From: Tubulanus polymorphus
Lineage: Eukaryota > Nemertea > Palaeonemertea > Tubulaniformes > Tubulanidae
DNA length: 64,000 nt
Direction of reading: 5' to 3'
Assembly (NCBI RefSeq): GCF_964204645.1
Contig: NC_134032.1
Span: forward strand, 15,122,275-15,186,274
Below the pieces are notes generated by a model. It was given only the letters and a program-made list of their open reading frames with translations. It was not told the origin of the DNA and searched no databases. Below, piece after piece: positions 24,301 to 33,963 of the stretch. Position 1 is the first letter of the stretch; each line of letters opens with the position of its first letter. A program made the position numbers and the translations under genes.

Positions 24301-26342
24301 ATAGAAAAACTTTGCAATTGAATGCGATAACTATATATACAGAGACATCCAAACATAAATGGAAATGAATATTAAGATGATAGCTGCATCAAAAATGACT
24401 GATCCAAAAACCTGTTCGATGATGTTTCAAAAAACTATAGAAACAATGGAACCATTTGAATAGCGGTAACGAGCTGTCAGGGGACGAGGGTAACGAGCTG
24501 TCAAGGGTAACGAGCTGTCAGGGGACGAGTGTAACGAGCTGTCAGGGGACGAGGGTAACGAGCTGTCAGGGGACGAGGGTAACGAGCTGTCAGGGAACGA
24601 GGGTAATGAGCTGTCAGGGAATGAGGGTAACGAGCTGTCAGGGGACGAGGGTAACGAGCTGTCAGGGGACAAGGGTAACGAGCTGTCAGGGGACGAGGGT
24701 AACAGCTGTCAGGGGACGGCAGTAATGAGCTGTCACGGGACGAGGGTAATGAGCTGTCAGGGAACGAGGGTAACAGCTGTCAGGGGACGAGGGTAAAAGC
24801 TGTCAGGGGACGGCAGTAATGAGCTGTCACGGGACGAGGGTAACAGCTGTCAGGGGACGGCAGTAATGAGCTGTCACGGGATTTCCTAAGAAAACTAGAT
24901 TTTATCTACAGACTGACGAAAAGTGAACGCAATAGCGCAATAACTTAAGTCCCAAGTGGGATAAAAAAAGCATGAATTAGTTTGGACTTAAATGCAAGAT
25001 GTTTGTTTAATCACTTACAGCTGACGGTCCTGGTATTGGTGACAAATTCTGTAAAGATAAAATAAAACAAAATATTAGATGGATATTCATGAATACATGT
25101 ATCACTGATTCTTCAGTAGTTTTATAACCAATCTAAAAATTCAACACCAGTCTAAACTCATTTTAGTTCTATAACCAATCTAACAACTTTAGACCAGTCT
25201 AAGCTCATTTTAGTTCTATAACCAATCTAACAACTTAAGACCAGTCTAAATTCATTTTAGTTCTATAACCAATCTAACAACTTAAGACCAGTCTGAACTC
25301 ATTTTAGTTCTATAGCCAATCTAAAAATTCAACACCAGTCAAAACTCATTGTAGTTCTATAACCAATCTAACAACTTAAGACCAGTCTAAACACATTTTA
25401 GTTCTATAAACAGAGAGAACACATGTAGTTGTTACTTACAGGTGTCGGCGGCGGCGGTGGCGCCACTTGTCCCGGCGTCGGAGGTACGATCTGTAAGTAC
25501 AATCAAAAATACACAATTTAAAACAAGAACTGATTTTAGTTTTAAGGTTGGAGGGAAGTCGATCAGTTTTGGGGTTGGAGGGAAGTCTATCAGTTTTGGG
25601 GTTGGAGGGAAGTCTATCAGTTTTGGGGTTGGAGGGAAGTCTATCAGTTTTGGGGTTGGAGGGAAGTCTATCAGTTTTGGGGTTGGAGGGAAGTCTATCA
25701 GTTTTTTTGTTGATTGTATTTATTTCTGGAGTAGCAGCAGAAACATGGTTCAAAGTTCCCCCTCCCCCCAGCTGCTTCAGACTCACTACATGTGTTTATT
25801 GTAGTTATAACTTACCGACTCGCCGAGTTGTTGTTGCTGCTGTTGCTGCTGCTGTTGATGCTGGAAAAGAAAAAAAAAATATTCATGCAATGACAATTGA
25901 GCTTTAGTGATAATTATGATAGATATAGATATAGGAAGGACACAGCTGTGAAATTACACTTTAAAATACGATAAATGTATCGCCATGGGAACGACCAATA
26001 ATCGGTGCCAAATATCGTTATTTAAATGTTACCATGGTTACTATAAATAAAAACCAGTTCACGATAGCATTTTTCACAGAACAAATTTGCTCAATCGACC
26101 TCAAATTCAATTCAAATACCGTTTTATTCAAAACGTTACCAAATTCGTTCATGTTTATCATTGGTCTCATTAACGGTGTTATTTAACAGAACACTTTGAC
26201 TCTACCTGTTTTTACACTTGTTTTCTAACATAGTATGAATAAATTAGCATGAAAGCAGTAAATTTGAACTTACCGAAGGACTTGACGTAAGCGGGCCGGG
26301 CCGCCCGTGCCCACGAACCGATTTTTTGTTGGTTTTCGGCAT
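13323..26342 (-). CDS. Unrecognised proline-rich nuclear-type protein, 347 aa, 10 coding exons
   Basis: Coding exons in transcript order: 26342-26274, 25860-25816, 25490-25440, 25048-25019, 23163-23119, 22647-22597, 20029-19969, 15118-15053, 14629-14397, 13715-13323. Each has an AG acceptor and GT donor (mostly GTAAGT). The lengths total 1,044 nt with consistent phases and no internal stop. Residues 1-23 are basic (MPKTNKKS); 24-38 include ten consecutive Gln; 39-117 are rich in Pro and S/T-P sites (LTP, SPVRP); about 118-165 look folded and contain RIRRAFRREEF, DILQECPF and IEDFARNL. A Pro/Gln stretch follows, then KKTRTKRKRKV (a likely nuclear localisation signal, about 223-233), a Gly/Arg segment, and a helical C-terminus ending LLTDLKNILSVKGY. 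I do not recognise the family; nuclear location is inferred from the basic clusters. The start is the first ATG after an acceptor, so a non-coding first exon is expected (see 27290). Long introns carry many different tandem arrays. Confidence 0.75.
13716..15052 (-). other. Introns and exon 9 of the left-arm gene
   Basis: Apart from exon 9 (14397-14629), no other gene is visible. The intron at 13716-14396 has a poly-G run near 13843. Its 3' part, up to AGGTGTTTATTTG near 13815 (read on minus), is shared with the right-arm units; beyond that point the sequences differ, which marks a recombination breakpoint. Confidence 0.5.
15310..15337. repeat. (TA)n microsatellite
   Basis: About 14 TA dinucleotides inside the intron between exons 7 and 8 of the minus-strand gene, followed by AGATCTGAGATCTG. 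Confidence 0.95.
15560..17525. repeat. 77-80-bp tandem repeat, about 25 copies
   Basis: The unit contains CAGAGCATCAGAAAATTCAC, TATTTTTGATTTATCGGTTT and AATTCTCTCTC. Unit length varies mainly in the T-run and in a CTAAAAAT segment. It fills part of the intron between exons 7 and 8. Confidence 0.93.
17526..18500. other. Intron sequence without supported feature
   Basis: Low-GC intron DNA of the minus-strand gene. A short cluster of ACATGTACATG / ACATGTACCTG motifs lies near 18045-18105. No coding exon with both splice sites and a compatible phase was seen. Confidence 0.5.
18515..19392. repeat. 27/29-bp repeat with 86-bp higher-order unit
   Basis: The monomer is approximately AAAGCTAAAGCTAGGGGCAC plus ACGAGCTAT; a 2-base indel (ACACAG/ACACGAG) makes 27- and 29-bp forms. 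From about 18780 three monomer types (CACACAG, CACACGAG, CACATGAG with AAGCTTAAGG) recur in fixed order. AAGGTAGGGG is found at 19057, 19143, 19229 and 19315, exactly 86 bases apart. Confidence 0.95.
19393..19968. other. Intron sequence without supported feature
   Basis: Unique-looking intron DNA between the 27/29-bp array and exon 7. The short minus frame near 19606-19788 has no recognisable motif and is not called. Confidence 0.5.
20165..21335. repeat. 44-bp tandem repeat, about 26 copies
   Basis: The unit contains CGCCACCTACACCGTGGCGC and GTGTTATCTATAACTGATAG. It lies in the intron between exons 6 and 7 of the minus-strand gene. Variation is mostly CpG/TpG, as expected from deamination of methylated cytosine. 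Confidence 0.96.
21490..22346. repeat. 12-bp G-rich repeat, about 70 copies
   Basis: The core is GGCGTGTGGGGA with variants. The 12-base period keeps several frames open, including 284 codons on plus (Arg/His/Val-rich) and 137 codons on plus (Cys-Gly-Glu-Ala-like). I do not call these genes: the array lies inside an intron of the minus-strand gene, and no flanking exon or domain supports translation. Confidence 0.92.
22355..22562 (-). mobile_element. tRNA-derived SINE
   Basis: On the minus strand a tRNA-like head (GGAGCGGTGCGGCTCTGGG) is followed by a central domain containing CCTCTCTCCACCCAGG and AAATGGGTACC. I recognise that domain from tRNA-SINE families spread through molluscs and other marine invertebrates. 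Box B is diverged: GTTCGAATC is visible only on the opposite strand. It sits in the intron between exons 6 and 7, in the same orientation as the gene. Confidence 0.7.
23273..23527 (+). mobile_element. Penelope-like element fragment: GIY-YIG endonuclease
   Basis: The plus frame from 23303 encodes 74 residues with NTYIGETMRHLATRVKEH, then SAIKEHLTSC, FSIVDSGKNDFEITIKEAFF. This is the layout of the GIY-YIG nuclease at the C-terminus of Penelope-like retrotransposons, cut off before the end. The first 40 bp (23273-23312) is an inverted copy of 23389-23430. Only this fragment is present; no reverse transcriptase was seen. It is antisense to the host gene, in the intron between exons 4 and 5. Confidence 0.72.
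23570..23850. repeat. 28-bp tandem repeat, 10 copies
   Basis: The unit contains GGGTCCCCAGCGATGTGGCG followed by CCCGTATC. It starts about 40 bp after the Penelope fragment ends. Open frames across it arise from the short unit and are not called. Confidence 0.95.
23851..24450. other. Intron sequence without supported feature
   Basis: Unique-looking intron DNA between the 28-bp and 24-bp arrays. No exon or RNA gene seen. Confidence 0.5.
24455..24885. repeat. 24-bp tandem repeat, about 17 copies
   Basis: The unit is approximately GTAACGAGCTGTCAGGGGAC plus GAGG, with several indels in the right half (CGGCAGTAAT variants). It lies in the intron between exons 4 and 5. Confidence 0.94.
25130..25415. 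repeat. 47-bp tandem repeat, about 6 copies
   Basis: The unit contains CTATAACCAATCTAACAACT and AGACCAGTCTAAACTCATTT. It occupies most of the intron between exons 3 and 4. Confidence 0.93.
25548..25705. repeat. 26-bp tandem repeat, 6 copies
   Basis: The unit is TTTGGGGTTGGAGGGAAGTC plus TATCAG, nearly invariant. It lies in the intron between exons 2 and 3. Confidence 0.96.
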
Positions 26343-26709
26343 AATCTAGAAAAATAAATAAATAAAACAATTAAATCATATGAAAATATCAGACATGAAT
26401 CATGCACAGTTTAGTCAATTATTCCTGTATATGGTTCACTCAGTAGAGTACTGAACATAAAGTAACTAATAAACAGGTGAATCTAGTAACAATCGCTCAA
26501 CAGAATGTAGAGTACAAGTCAGACACCTCGGCTACTAATGGATTTCTCTTCAAAAATGTAAATTAAGCTATTTCAATCACATGGTTGACCATTTCCCGAC
26601 TTAAGCTCCCACTAACTGACAATCGGTTCCACATGTCGACTATCTGTAACCCATGATTTATCTGATTATATCAAAAATTGATGCTACTTAACCTTGGCCT
26701 GACTCAAAA

Positions 26710-27035
26710 ATGGCGTTGGAACAGCAGCAGCGAAACCACGCCAATAATTTAGTAAATGACCTTTTTTTCTGTTCTATACTGTTTTTGAAAATTGAAGTAA
26801 ATTCACTGCAGCATAGAACCTGTCAAAAATCAGCAATTTGCTGCGACAATCAAAAATTGCTTCAGTGGCGTTGGAAGTGTAGAGACTGCAGCGGCGATAA
26901 TTAACTGAATCACGTTTGTTTTTCTTTGAATACCACATTTTTGAAGAAATTAAGTAAATTTGCCGCAGCAATATTTAGAACCTGTCCAAAATCGGCGTTT
27001 GGCTGCGGCAATAAAAAATTGCTTCCAACACCCCT
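26710..27035. repeat. Diverged ~160-bp duplication in the 5' intron
   Basis: Two related segments each run from AAGTAAATT...GCAGCA...TAGAACCTGT through CAAAAATTGCTTC / AAAAAATTGCTTCC. They lie in the presumed intron upstream of the start codon. No coding potential was identified. Confidence 0.55.
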
Positions 27036-27039
27036 GCTC

Positions 27040-27450
27040 AATATGGCCGCCAATTTGACCTTGACTTCACTGTAAATATGGCCGCCGGCTAGGAAAAATT
27101 TTCCACCAGCAAAAATGCATTAAAATGATAAATCTTGACCGATGTTTATGTGATATCTAATAATTACTAACTGGAGCTAGGAACTGATCTGATGTGTTTA
27201 TCATCAGTTTATCATTCACTAAGGCCTTCAATACATGTGTATAATATTTACGCTGATTTAACGAAAAGTTGAAAAGTTGTTGCACTCACTTTAATGTCTG
27301 TGAAACGAATGATTCGATCAACTGACCGCTGGTCATCGTTCAGTGACCCGCACCATCCTCAACCAATCAACAGGCGTCTTCGTGCATTTCATATTCAAAT
27401 AAGCTCCGCCTCCACGATTCAAACCATATATTCAACGCAAAATAAGGCTA
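27040..27450 (-). promoter_or_regulatory. Presumed promoter and first exon, left arm
   Basis: From about 27150 to 27450 the minus strand matches 31870-32115 on the plus strand, so the two arms share a 5' region. A splice-donor-like GTGAGTGCAACAAC, conserved in both, would end a non-coding first exon at 27290. The nearest upstream coding frame is absent. Promoter function is inferred from position and conservation between arms; no TATA box was identified. Confidence 0.5.
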
Positions 27451-27862
27451 ATGTTGAGATGAGTTCGTGTTCATGCACAAAACGGAAGTAATACCGAAAA
27501 AAAAAGGCAGCTTCTGAATCGAGGAGGGTTCTTCAGGTAGTTCAACTGAACTAACCATCTCGCATAAATCGGTGTTCATTGATTTAAAAACCGATATTAA
27601 AGTTTGAATCAGAATTATTACTGATATATTCTAAATGTGATTGTAAATGTTATGAAATAATTCAAAATATAATGTAAAATGATTATTTCCGGTCATTATT
27701 TTTCAGCAATGAATTTTCAATGTAGACTCTGCTGCACGAGGAGTACTCCGACTCACTTACCAGGCAACGGAATAACGCCAGTCTGGAGTTCGCCTGCCAG
27801 GGTATGGAACAGCGGCCGCGGGCGATTTGACAGACCCCGGTATGATCCTAATGCGGCAAGCA

Positions 27863-27971
27863 GGACCCAGCTCCACAATCGTGAGTTAGAGTTAACTCTG
27901 GGTTAAAATTAGTTCATTCCAATGACTTAACTCTGAGTCAAATCTTCACTCACAACTGTGGAACTGGGTCC
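27863..27971. mobile_element. MITE-like element with 24-bp inverted ends
   Basis: It begins GGACCCAGCTCCACAATCGT and ends ACAACTGTGGAACTGGGTCC; 21 of 24 outer bases are complementary. Inside, GTTAACTCTGGGTTAA and TTAACTCTGAGTCA are related to each other. No target duplication was identified. The end sequence matches the core of the 38-bp array. Confidence 0.6.
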
Positions 27972-29335
27972 GGCAGTATAAGTTAGTTCACAGATTTACC
28001 GCTATTGATTAGTATTGGGGCAGCACCCGACGGTCAAGAATTGACGAACTGATACACCTCAACATCTTACTGTGGCATGCGAGGTTCAACACAATAGTAT
28101 TCCAGTACTAGTTTTACCTCGAAAGTTAATCAAAGTATCACCATCAATCAAACTCATACTTTGATTAAGAGCTGTAGAACTTTATCGCTTACGAAATAAG
28201 CATATTGTATACAGAAATGCTTGTTATCGATGGAATATTCTAAATTCCCGAAAAAATACAATTATGCAAAATCGTTCAATAAAATTTGTTTTAAAAGAGT
28301 TGAATCCGTTTTCTATTTCTTCAATCATTTCCAGAAGGTCGAGATGCACAGTGTGGGTCATGATAAGACTTGTCTGTCTTAAAGTTGTTACGATTTGCTA
28401 GTGAACTTTAAGATGGTCTAAAAGAGACTGGTCTTAATTACATGAATGAGTGAATTCCACCATTCTCGGCTAAGAGTAATAAGATGTGAGCTCAGATGAA
28501 TCCCACAGAAAACATTACAACCAGAAAAAACAACTTTAAAATGAAGAAGCAATGTATATGATTGACAAACTAGTTTTATTAGAAGGCTTAAGTTGAATCA
28601 CATTTTTTTAAAAGACATGATCATGTACTATAAACATTACAGAAAATGATTTCAAAGTATGTTATAGACTTAACATTAGACAACTATAAATTAACTTTTG
28701 CTAAAAAAAAAATATTTACATTTTGATTTATTTCAGAAATGAACAACAATTTCTCAATAAAAATGACATTAATTTTAGAAGATGACTACACAATTTGTTT
28801 ATTTGTTTAGAAAAACTGGTATAAAATCGACACAAATCATGTCCAGAAACAAAACAGTTAAACCTCCTTAAGTCATTCTAGTTGTGGCAATCATTGTTTC
28901 AACAACTTATCTGAATCGCAAATAAAATTGGGCGCCAAAAATAGAGATGACTTCAGTAATGTGACAACTTATCCAAATGATGACTTACACTTAGTGAATA
29001 GAATTAGAAATACAAATTGTGACTCAAAAATAGAGATGACTTCAGTAATGTGACAATTCAATCAAGTTTGATTTTATAACATAAATTGTGAATGATTATG
29101 TTCAGGTTTTGCTCTGAATAGTTTTGTTGTATCATACTGAATATTGTCCCTTAATGAAATATCACCCACAAAGTCTCATCCACTTTCGGAATATTGTCCA
29201 TTTCTTTGATGTATATCTTCATTTCTCTTTCATTTGAGTTATTAACATTTCCCTGAAAATACATTAAAATTGAAAATATCACTGCAGCTGTATCTTACGA
29301 GAATAAAACTTGCATGAACTAGAAACATTTGGTTT
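27972..29335. other. Spacer between the two arms, no supported gene
   Basis: Low-GC DNA. A short phrase (ATAGAGATGACTTCAGTAAT) occurs twice, about 82 bases apart near 28945 and 29028. No exon chain or RNA gene was recognised; an unannotated 3' UTR cannot be excluded. Confidence 0.4.
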
Positions 29336-29339
29336 CAGT

Positions 29340-29494
29340 CTCTGGGTCCAGTTTCACAAAATGAAACAAATAACTTCTAAGAGTTAGACTTTTTAGAGAA
29401 TTCGAACCCAGGGCCCTAATTCACAAAACAAAGGAAAACTCTAAATTCTGTTTAATTTCGTCAATTCCTTTCTGTGAAACTTTGCCCAGTTTTA
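29340..29494. mobile_element. Probable MITE-like relic
   Basis: It starts CTGGGTCCAGTTTCACAAAA and ends TCTGTGAAACTTTGCCCAG, which are imperfect inverted ends. The middle holds a second CCCAGGGCCCTAATTCACAAAA phrase, so it may be two adjoining fragments. No clear target duplication. Confidence 0.4.
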
Positions 29495-29599
29495 AGGTAG
29501 ATATTGTTATCAGAGCACATTGTAAATACCTTTTGAGTAGCGGATGTAAATATTCTCAGACGGATTGGTTCCATTAAACGCACCCAGCATAGCACAGAC

Positions 29600-30150
29600 T
29601 CAATGCTGATTTCATCCCAGTATCAATGCTGATTTCATCCCAGTATCAATGCTGATTTCATCCCAGTATCAATGCTGATTTCATCCCAGTCTCAATGCTG
29701 ATTTCATCCCAGTATCAATGCTGATTTCATCCCAGTCTCAATGCTGATTTCATCCCAGTATCAATGCTGATTTCATCCCAGTATCAATGCTGATTTCATC
29801 CCAGTATCAATGCTGATTTCATCCCAGTATCAATGCTGATTTCATCCCAGTATCAATGCTGATTTCATCCCAGTATCAATGCTGATTTCATCCCAGTATC
29901 AATGCTGATTTCATCCCAGTATCAATGCTGATTTAATCCCAGTCTCAATGCTGATTTAATCCAAGTATCAATGCTGATTTAATCCCAGTATCAATGCTGA
30001 TTTCATCCCAGTATCAATGCTGATTTCATCCCAGTATCAATGCTGATTTCATCCCAGTATCAATGCTGATTTAATCCCAGTCTCAATGCTGATTTAATCC
30101 CAGTATCAATGCTGATTTAATCCCAGTATCAATGCTGATTTCATCCCTGT
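29600..30150. repeat. 23-bp tandem repeat, about 24 copies
   Basis: The unit is AATGCTGATTTCATCCCAGT plus ATC, with TTAATCC and GTCTC variants clustered towards the right. Confidence 0.96.
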
Positions 30151-30399
30151 GTCACTAAAATTAGAATAATGAAATCACAGATGATGAAAATATACAATTA
30201 AGAGAAGAACAGACATTATCTGTAATAAATGAAAGATGTGACCCGAGCTAGTAACAGCAACGGTTAGCAGACCAGTGGAGAATAAGACACACAGGGGTAC
30301 CACTAAATCAGGGAAAATAGGCCTCAGTCAGTGAGAGCCGTGCCTCTTTGTTTTCAGTTCTGCAGAGATTTCAGCTTTTGGAAATATGTCAAGAACTAT

Positions 30400-30740
30400 G
30401 TATGAGTGGACTGACGGATCGTCTCTCGATCTGCATGCATAAACCACCTACATCCAGTCCGAAAGGAAAAAGGACAAATGACAACAAGGCAAAGTGGTGC
30501 AAAAAATACAGACTGCAGTAGTGAGGTGGTTATGGTGCGGGGGGGGGGGGTTGTTTGCAATCATACAGATCCTGGATCGATCGCCCAAAGAGCTCTCGAT
30601 CTGCGTGCTTAAAATACCTCTCAATCCAGTCCAAATGACAAGTAGTGAAGTAGTGCAGAAAATAATATGACCTTAGCAACAAGAAGGTGGTTATGGTGTT
30701 GGGGGGGGGGTTGGGGGTAAAGTTGCTCATGCTGCAGCTA
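30400..30740. repeat. Two diverged ~180-bp copies with poly-G
   Basis: Both copies contain CTCTCGATCTGC, a phrase near CATCCAGTCC / AATCCAGTCC, and GGTGGTTATGGTG followed by a run of ten or more G. They share order and strand, so this looks like an old tandem duplication. The minus frame near 30530-30808 is not supported. Confidence 0.6.
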
Positions 30741-31107
30741 CCAACAAACTTCTCAAATCGGAAATGACTTTTAAAACGCAGGAACAAATAATCAGTATGG
30801 ATGTACAATCTGTAGATGGACTGTCCTTAGAGATCCACATATCCAATAATAGTATGGAATGAATATTCTCTATTTCTACACAGTTCACCAGTGCAGTCGT
30901 CATTCAGGAATTTTATATTTTCTCCACTTGAAAAAAAAGTGTTAAGCTAGAGATGAAGCTGCCAGTCACGAAGCAACTCTTAACTGAAAGCACAATGTGG
31001 GACTGCTCCTGCCAACATTCTGAGCAGTCCTCAGCGCGTCTCCTGGAGCTCCACCATCGTGATGACCAACCACCAAACTAAAACAACCAGGTACATCAGA
31101 TGATCTG

Positions 31108-31842
31108 GTGGGGCTATACGGGCAATAACACAGCAGGACCTCGCCCGGGGCTATACGGGCAATAACACAGCAGGACCTCGCCCCGGGGCTATACGGGCAA
31201 TAACACAGCAGGACCTCGCCCAGGGCTATACGGGCAATAACACAGCAGGACCTCGCCCCGGGGCTATACGGGCAATAACACAGCAGGACCTCGCCCCGGG
31301 GCTATACGGGCAATAACACAGCAGGACCTCGCCCCGGGGCTAAACGGGCAATAACACAGCAGGACCTCGCCCCGGGGCTATACCGGCAATAACACAGCAG
31401 GACCTCGCCCCGGGGCTATACGGGCAATAACACAGCAGGACCTCGCCCCGGGGCTATACGGGCAATAACACAGCAGGACCTCGCCCCGGGGCTATACGGG
31501 AAATAACACAGCAGGACCTCGCCCCGGGGCTATACGGGCAATAACACAGCAGGACCTCACCCCGGGGCTATACGGGCAATAACACAGCAGGACCTCGCGC
31601 CGGGGGTATACGGGCAATAACACAGCAGGATCTCGCCCCGGGGGTATACGGGCAATAACACAGCAGGACCTCGCCCCGGGGGTATACAGGCAATAACACA
31701 GCAGGATCTCGCCCCGGGGCTATACGGGCAATAACACAGCAGGACCTCGCCCCGGGGGTATACGGGCAATAACACAGCAGGACCTCGCCCCGGGGCTATA
31801 CGGGCAATAACACAGCAGGACCTCGCCCCGGGGCTATACGAC
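31108..31842. repeat. 38-bp tandem array B, about 19 copies
   Basis: The unit is GGGGCTATACGGGCAATAAC plus ACAGCAGGACCTCGCCCC; each junction forms the palindrome GCCCCGGGGC. It is unrelated in sequence to array A. It ends about 30 bp before the right-arm copy of the shared 5' region. Confidence 0.96.
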
Positions 31843-31869
31843 CACACCCTGTATACCGAGCATTGATTG

Positions 31870-32115
31870 ACCAAATCAACGATATGGTTTGAATCTGGTT
31901 AGAGTATGAAATGCACGAAGACGCGTGTTGATTGGTTGAGGCTGGTGTGGGTCACTGACCGGTGACAAGCGGTCAGCTGATCGAGTGAGTGCAACAACTT
32001 TTCAACTTTTCGTTAAATCAGCGTAAATATTATACACATGTATTGAAGGCCTTAGTGAATGATAAACTGATGATAAACACATCAGATCAGTTCCTAGCTC
32101 CAGTTAGTAATTATT
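31870..32115 (+). promoter_or_regulatory. Right-arm copy of the shared 5' region
   Basis: Reverse-complement match to the left arm at 27150-27450, including the donor-like GTGAGTGCAACAAC at 31985. It would drive plus-strand transcription into the array. It is present once; the tandem units downstream do not carry it. Confidence 0.5.
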
Positions 32116-32445
32116 AGATTAATACTAGCAGTTCCGTATCTAAATAAGAAATCAATCAGTCTTGTACTGTCACATTTCTACTTGACAATCGTCTAGTTAG
32201 ATAATTATCATAATATTCTATATCAACGCATGACAACTAATAATAGAGAAACCTCTCTAATCGGGTTTACTGCATCAAATTGTGTGGAGTATTTTAAACA
32301 GGGTCCTGAAGGGTCTGTTGATTACCCTAATCCTCAGAGGGCTCTTAACAGTTCATCTCACTGAAATATTTAATAGATTTGATGAATTCAGTTTGTCGCA
32401 GTGAAAATGCATGATTTAATCTTTAAAATCATTTTATTTTTCTAG

Positions 32446-33301
32446 AACACGACATTAGACTCTACTATACCGCTGTCGCCCGTACGACCGGTAAGTTATA
32501 ATTCTAGTTTGATGTTTTTCAGTACTGTAAGATGACAATGATGTATATCCCAAATAAATGTCTCATATTCGTGATCCTTAATAATTTTTCTTTTCATTTC
32601 AGCTGAAACTATAGCCAATGAATTGGCAAAGCAACAAGGAGAGTCTGAACAAGGCTACGAGGCAGCTACCCAACTTTGGGAAACAGTTATCAGCTGCACC
32701 AAAACGATAAATCCCACGCTGTCTCAACAGCCTGAGGAGCCAGCTCCACTAACCCCTGAGTTGGCTCCTTCGCAGGTGGTGGACCCTGTTTCGCCGGTGC
32801 AGGTGTTTATAGGTGTTTATTTGTTGAATCGCTGGTTTTCTCATTTTGATTTTTAATACTGATATTTAATTCTATGCTAAACAAATTTTTTATTTTTTCT
32901 CTTTACAGACACGACCACCGCCTAAAAAAACCAGATCAAAACGAAAAAGAAAAGTTGCGGTCGTCGTGGCTCCTCAGGGAGGGGAGGCAAGAGTAGCCCC
33001 TGCGGATGGTGCGGCTGACGAAGGTAATCGGGAGGAAGGGGAGGGGATAAATAGGAAGCGGCCGAGGAGGGATGGTGGTGGGGCTGGGGATGGTGCGGGT
33101 CCTGCTCCTCCTGCTCCTCCATCCGTATCTCGGGCAGTCACTCGTTCACTCGCCAAAAAGCTGGCGAGTGAACGAGTGGCCCGAGAGGTAGAGGTGGTGG
33201 CCCGGCATACGGATGGAATGTGGGAGGAGCGGCTGCGTTCTGGGACAATTCCGGATTTGTTGACTGATTTGAAAAATATTCTTTCAGTGAAGGGATATTA
33301 G
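32446..33301 (+). pseudogene. U0: 5'-truncated copy keeping the original last exon
   Basis: Exons with splice sites: 32446-32490 (matches left-arm exon 6), 32603-32802 (no left-arm counterpart; contains NELAKQQGESEQGYEAATQL) and 32909-33301 (matches left-arm exon 10, ending NILSVKGY). The start exon and exons 2-5 and 7-9 of the left-arm gene are absent. Exon 32446-32490 ends in phase 0 but the next exon needs an incoming phase of 1; a direct join meets a stop after three codons. The middle and last exons join in phase, so the source gene probably had another exon between. Likely non-functional unless a different upstream exon is used. Confidence 0.65.
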
Positions 33302-33353
33302 GTGCCTTGAACGCATGAGACGTTCATGTGCACCTAATATGCCTTCACTGAAA
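33282..33353. other. Hairpin spanning the stop codon, right arm
   Basis: Same inverted repeat as at 13271-13342, in the opposite orientation, again covering the codons for SVKGY and the stop. Confidence 0.85.
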
Positions 33354-33404
33354 AAAAATCAATTATAACATATACCCAAATGAATAACACACAACAGTTT
33401 CAAC

Positions 33405-33963
33405 AGCATTCTACAGTTCCACAGTTTGGTGCGTTTAATTACACATGGACTCAGTTCCACAGTTCGGTGCGTTTAATTATACCTGGACTCAGTTCCACAG
33501 TTCGGTGCGTTTAATTATACCTGGACTCAGTTCCACAGTTCGGTGCGTTTAATTACACCTGGACTCAGTTCCACAGTTCGGTGCGTTTAATTACACCTGG
33601 ACTCAGCTCCACAGTTCGGTGCGTTTAATTACACCTGGACTCAGCTCCACAGTTCGGTGCGTTTAATTACACCTGGACTCACTTCCACAGTTCGGTGCGT
33701 TTAATTACACCTGGACTCAGTTCCACAGTTCGGTGCATTTAATTACACCTGGATCCAGTTCCACAGTTCGGTGCGTTTAATTATACCTGGACTCAGTTCC
33801 ACAGTTCGATGCGTTTAATTACACCTGGACTCAGTTCCACAGTTCGGTGCGTTTAATTACACCTGGATCCAGTTCCACAGTTCGGTGCGTTTAATTACAC
33901 CTGGACTCAGTTCCACAGTTCGGTGCATTTAATTACACCTGGATCCAGTTCCACAGTTCGGTT
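33405..33963. repeat. 38-bp tandem array A, inverted copy, about 14 copies
   Basis: Reverse complement of the 38-bp unit at 11289-13212. It follows the U0 last exon at the same distance as in the left arm, then breaks off directly into the first 2.69-kb unit at about 33967. Confidence 0.95.

Noticed and set aside
32922-33122. Pro/His-rich minus frames opposite the last exon
   Set aside because: Shadow of the GC-rich coding exon on the plus strand, which has splice sites and homology to the left arm.
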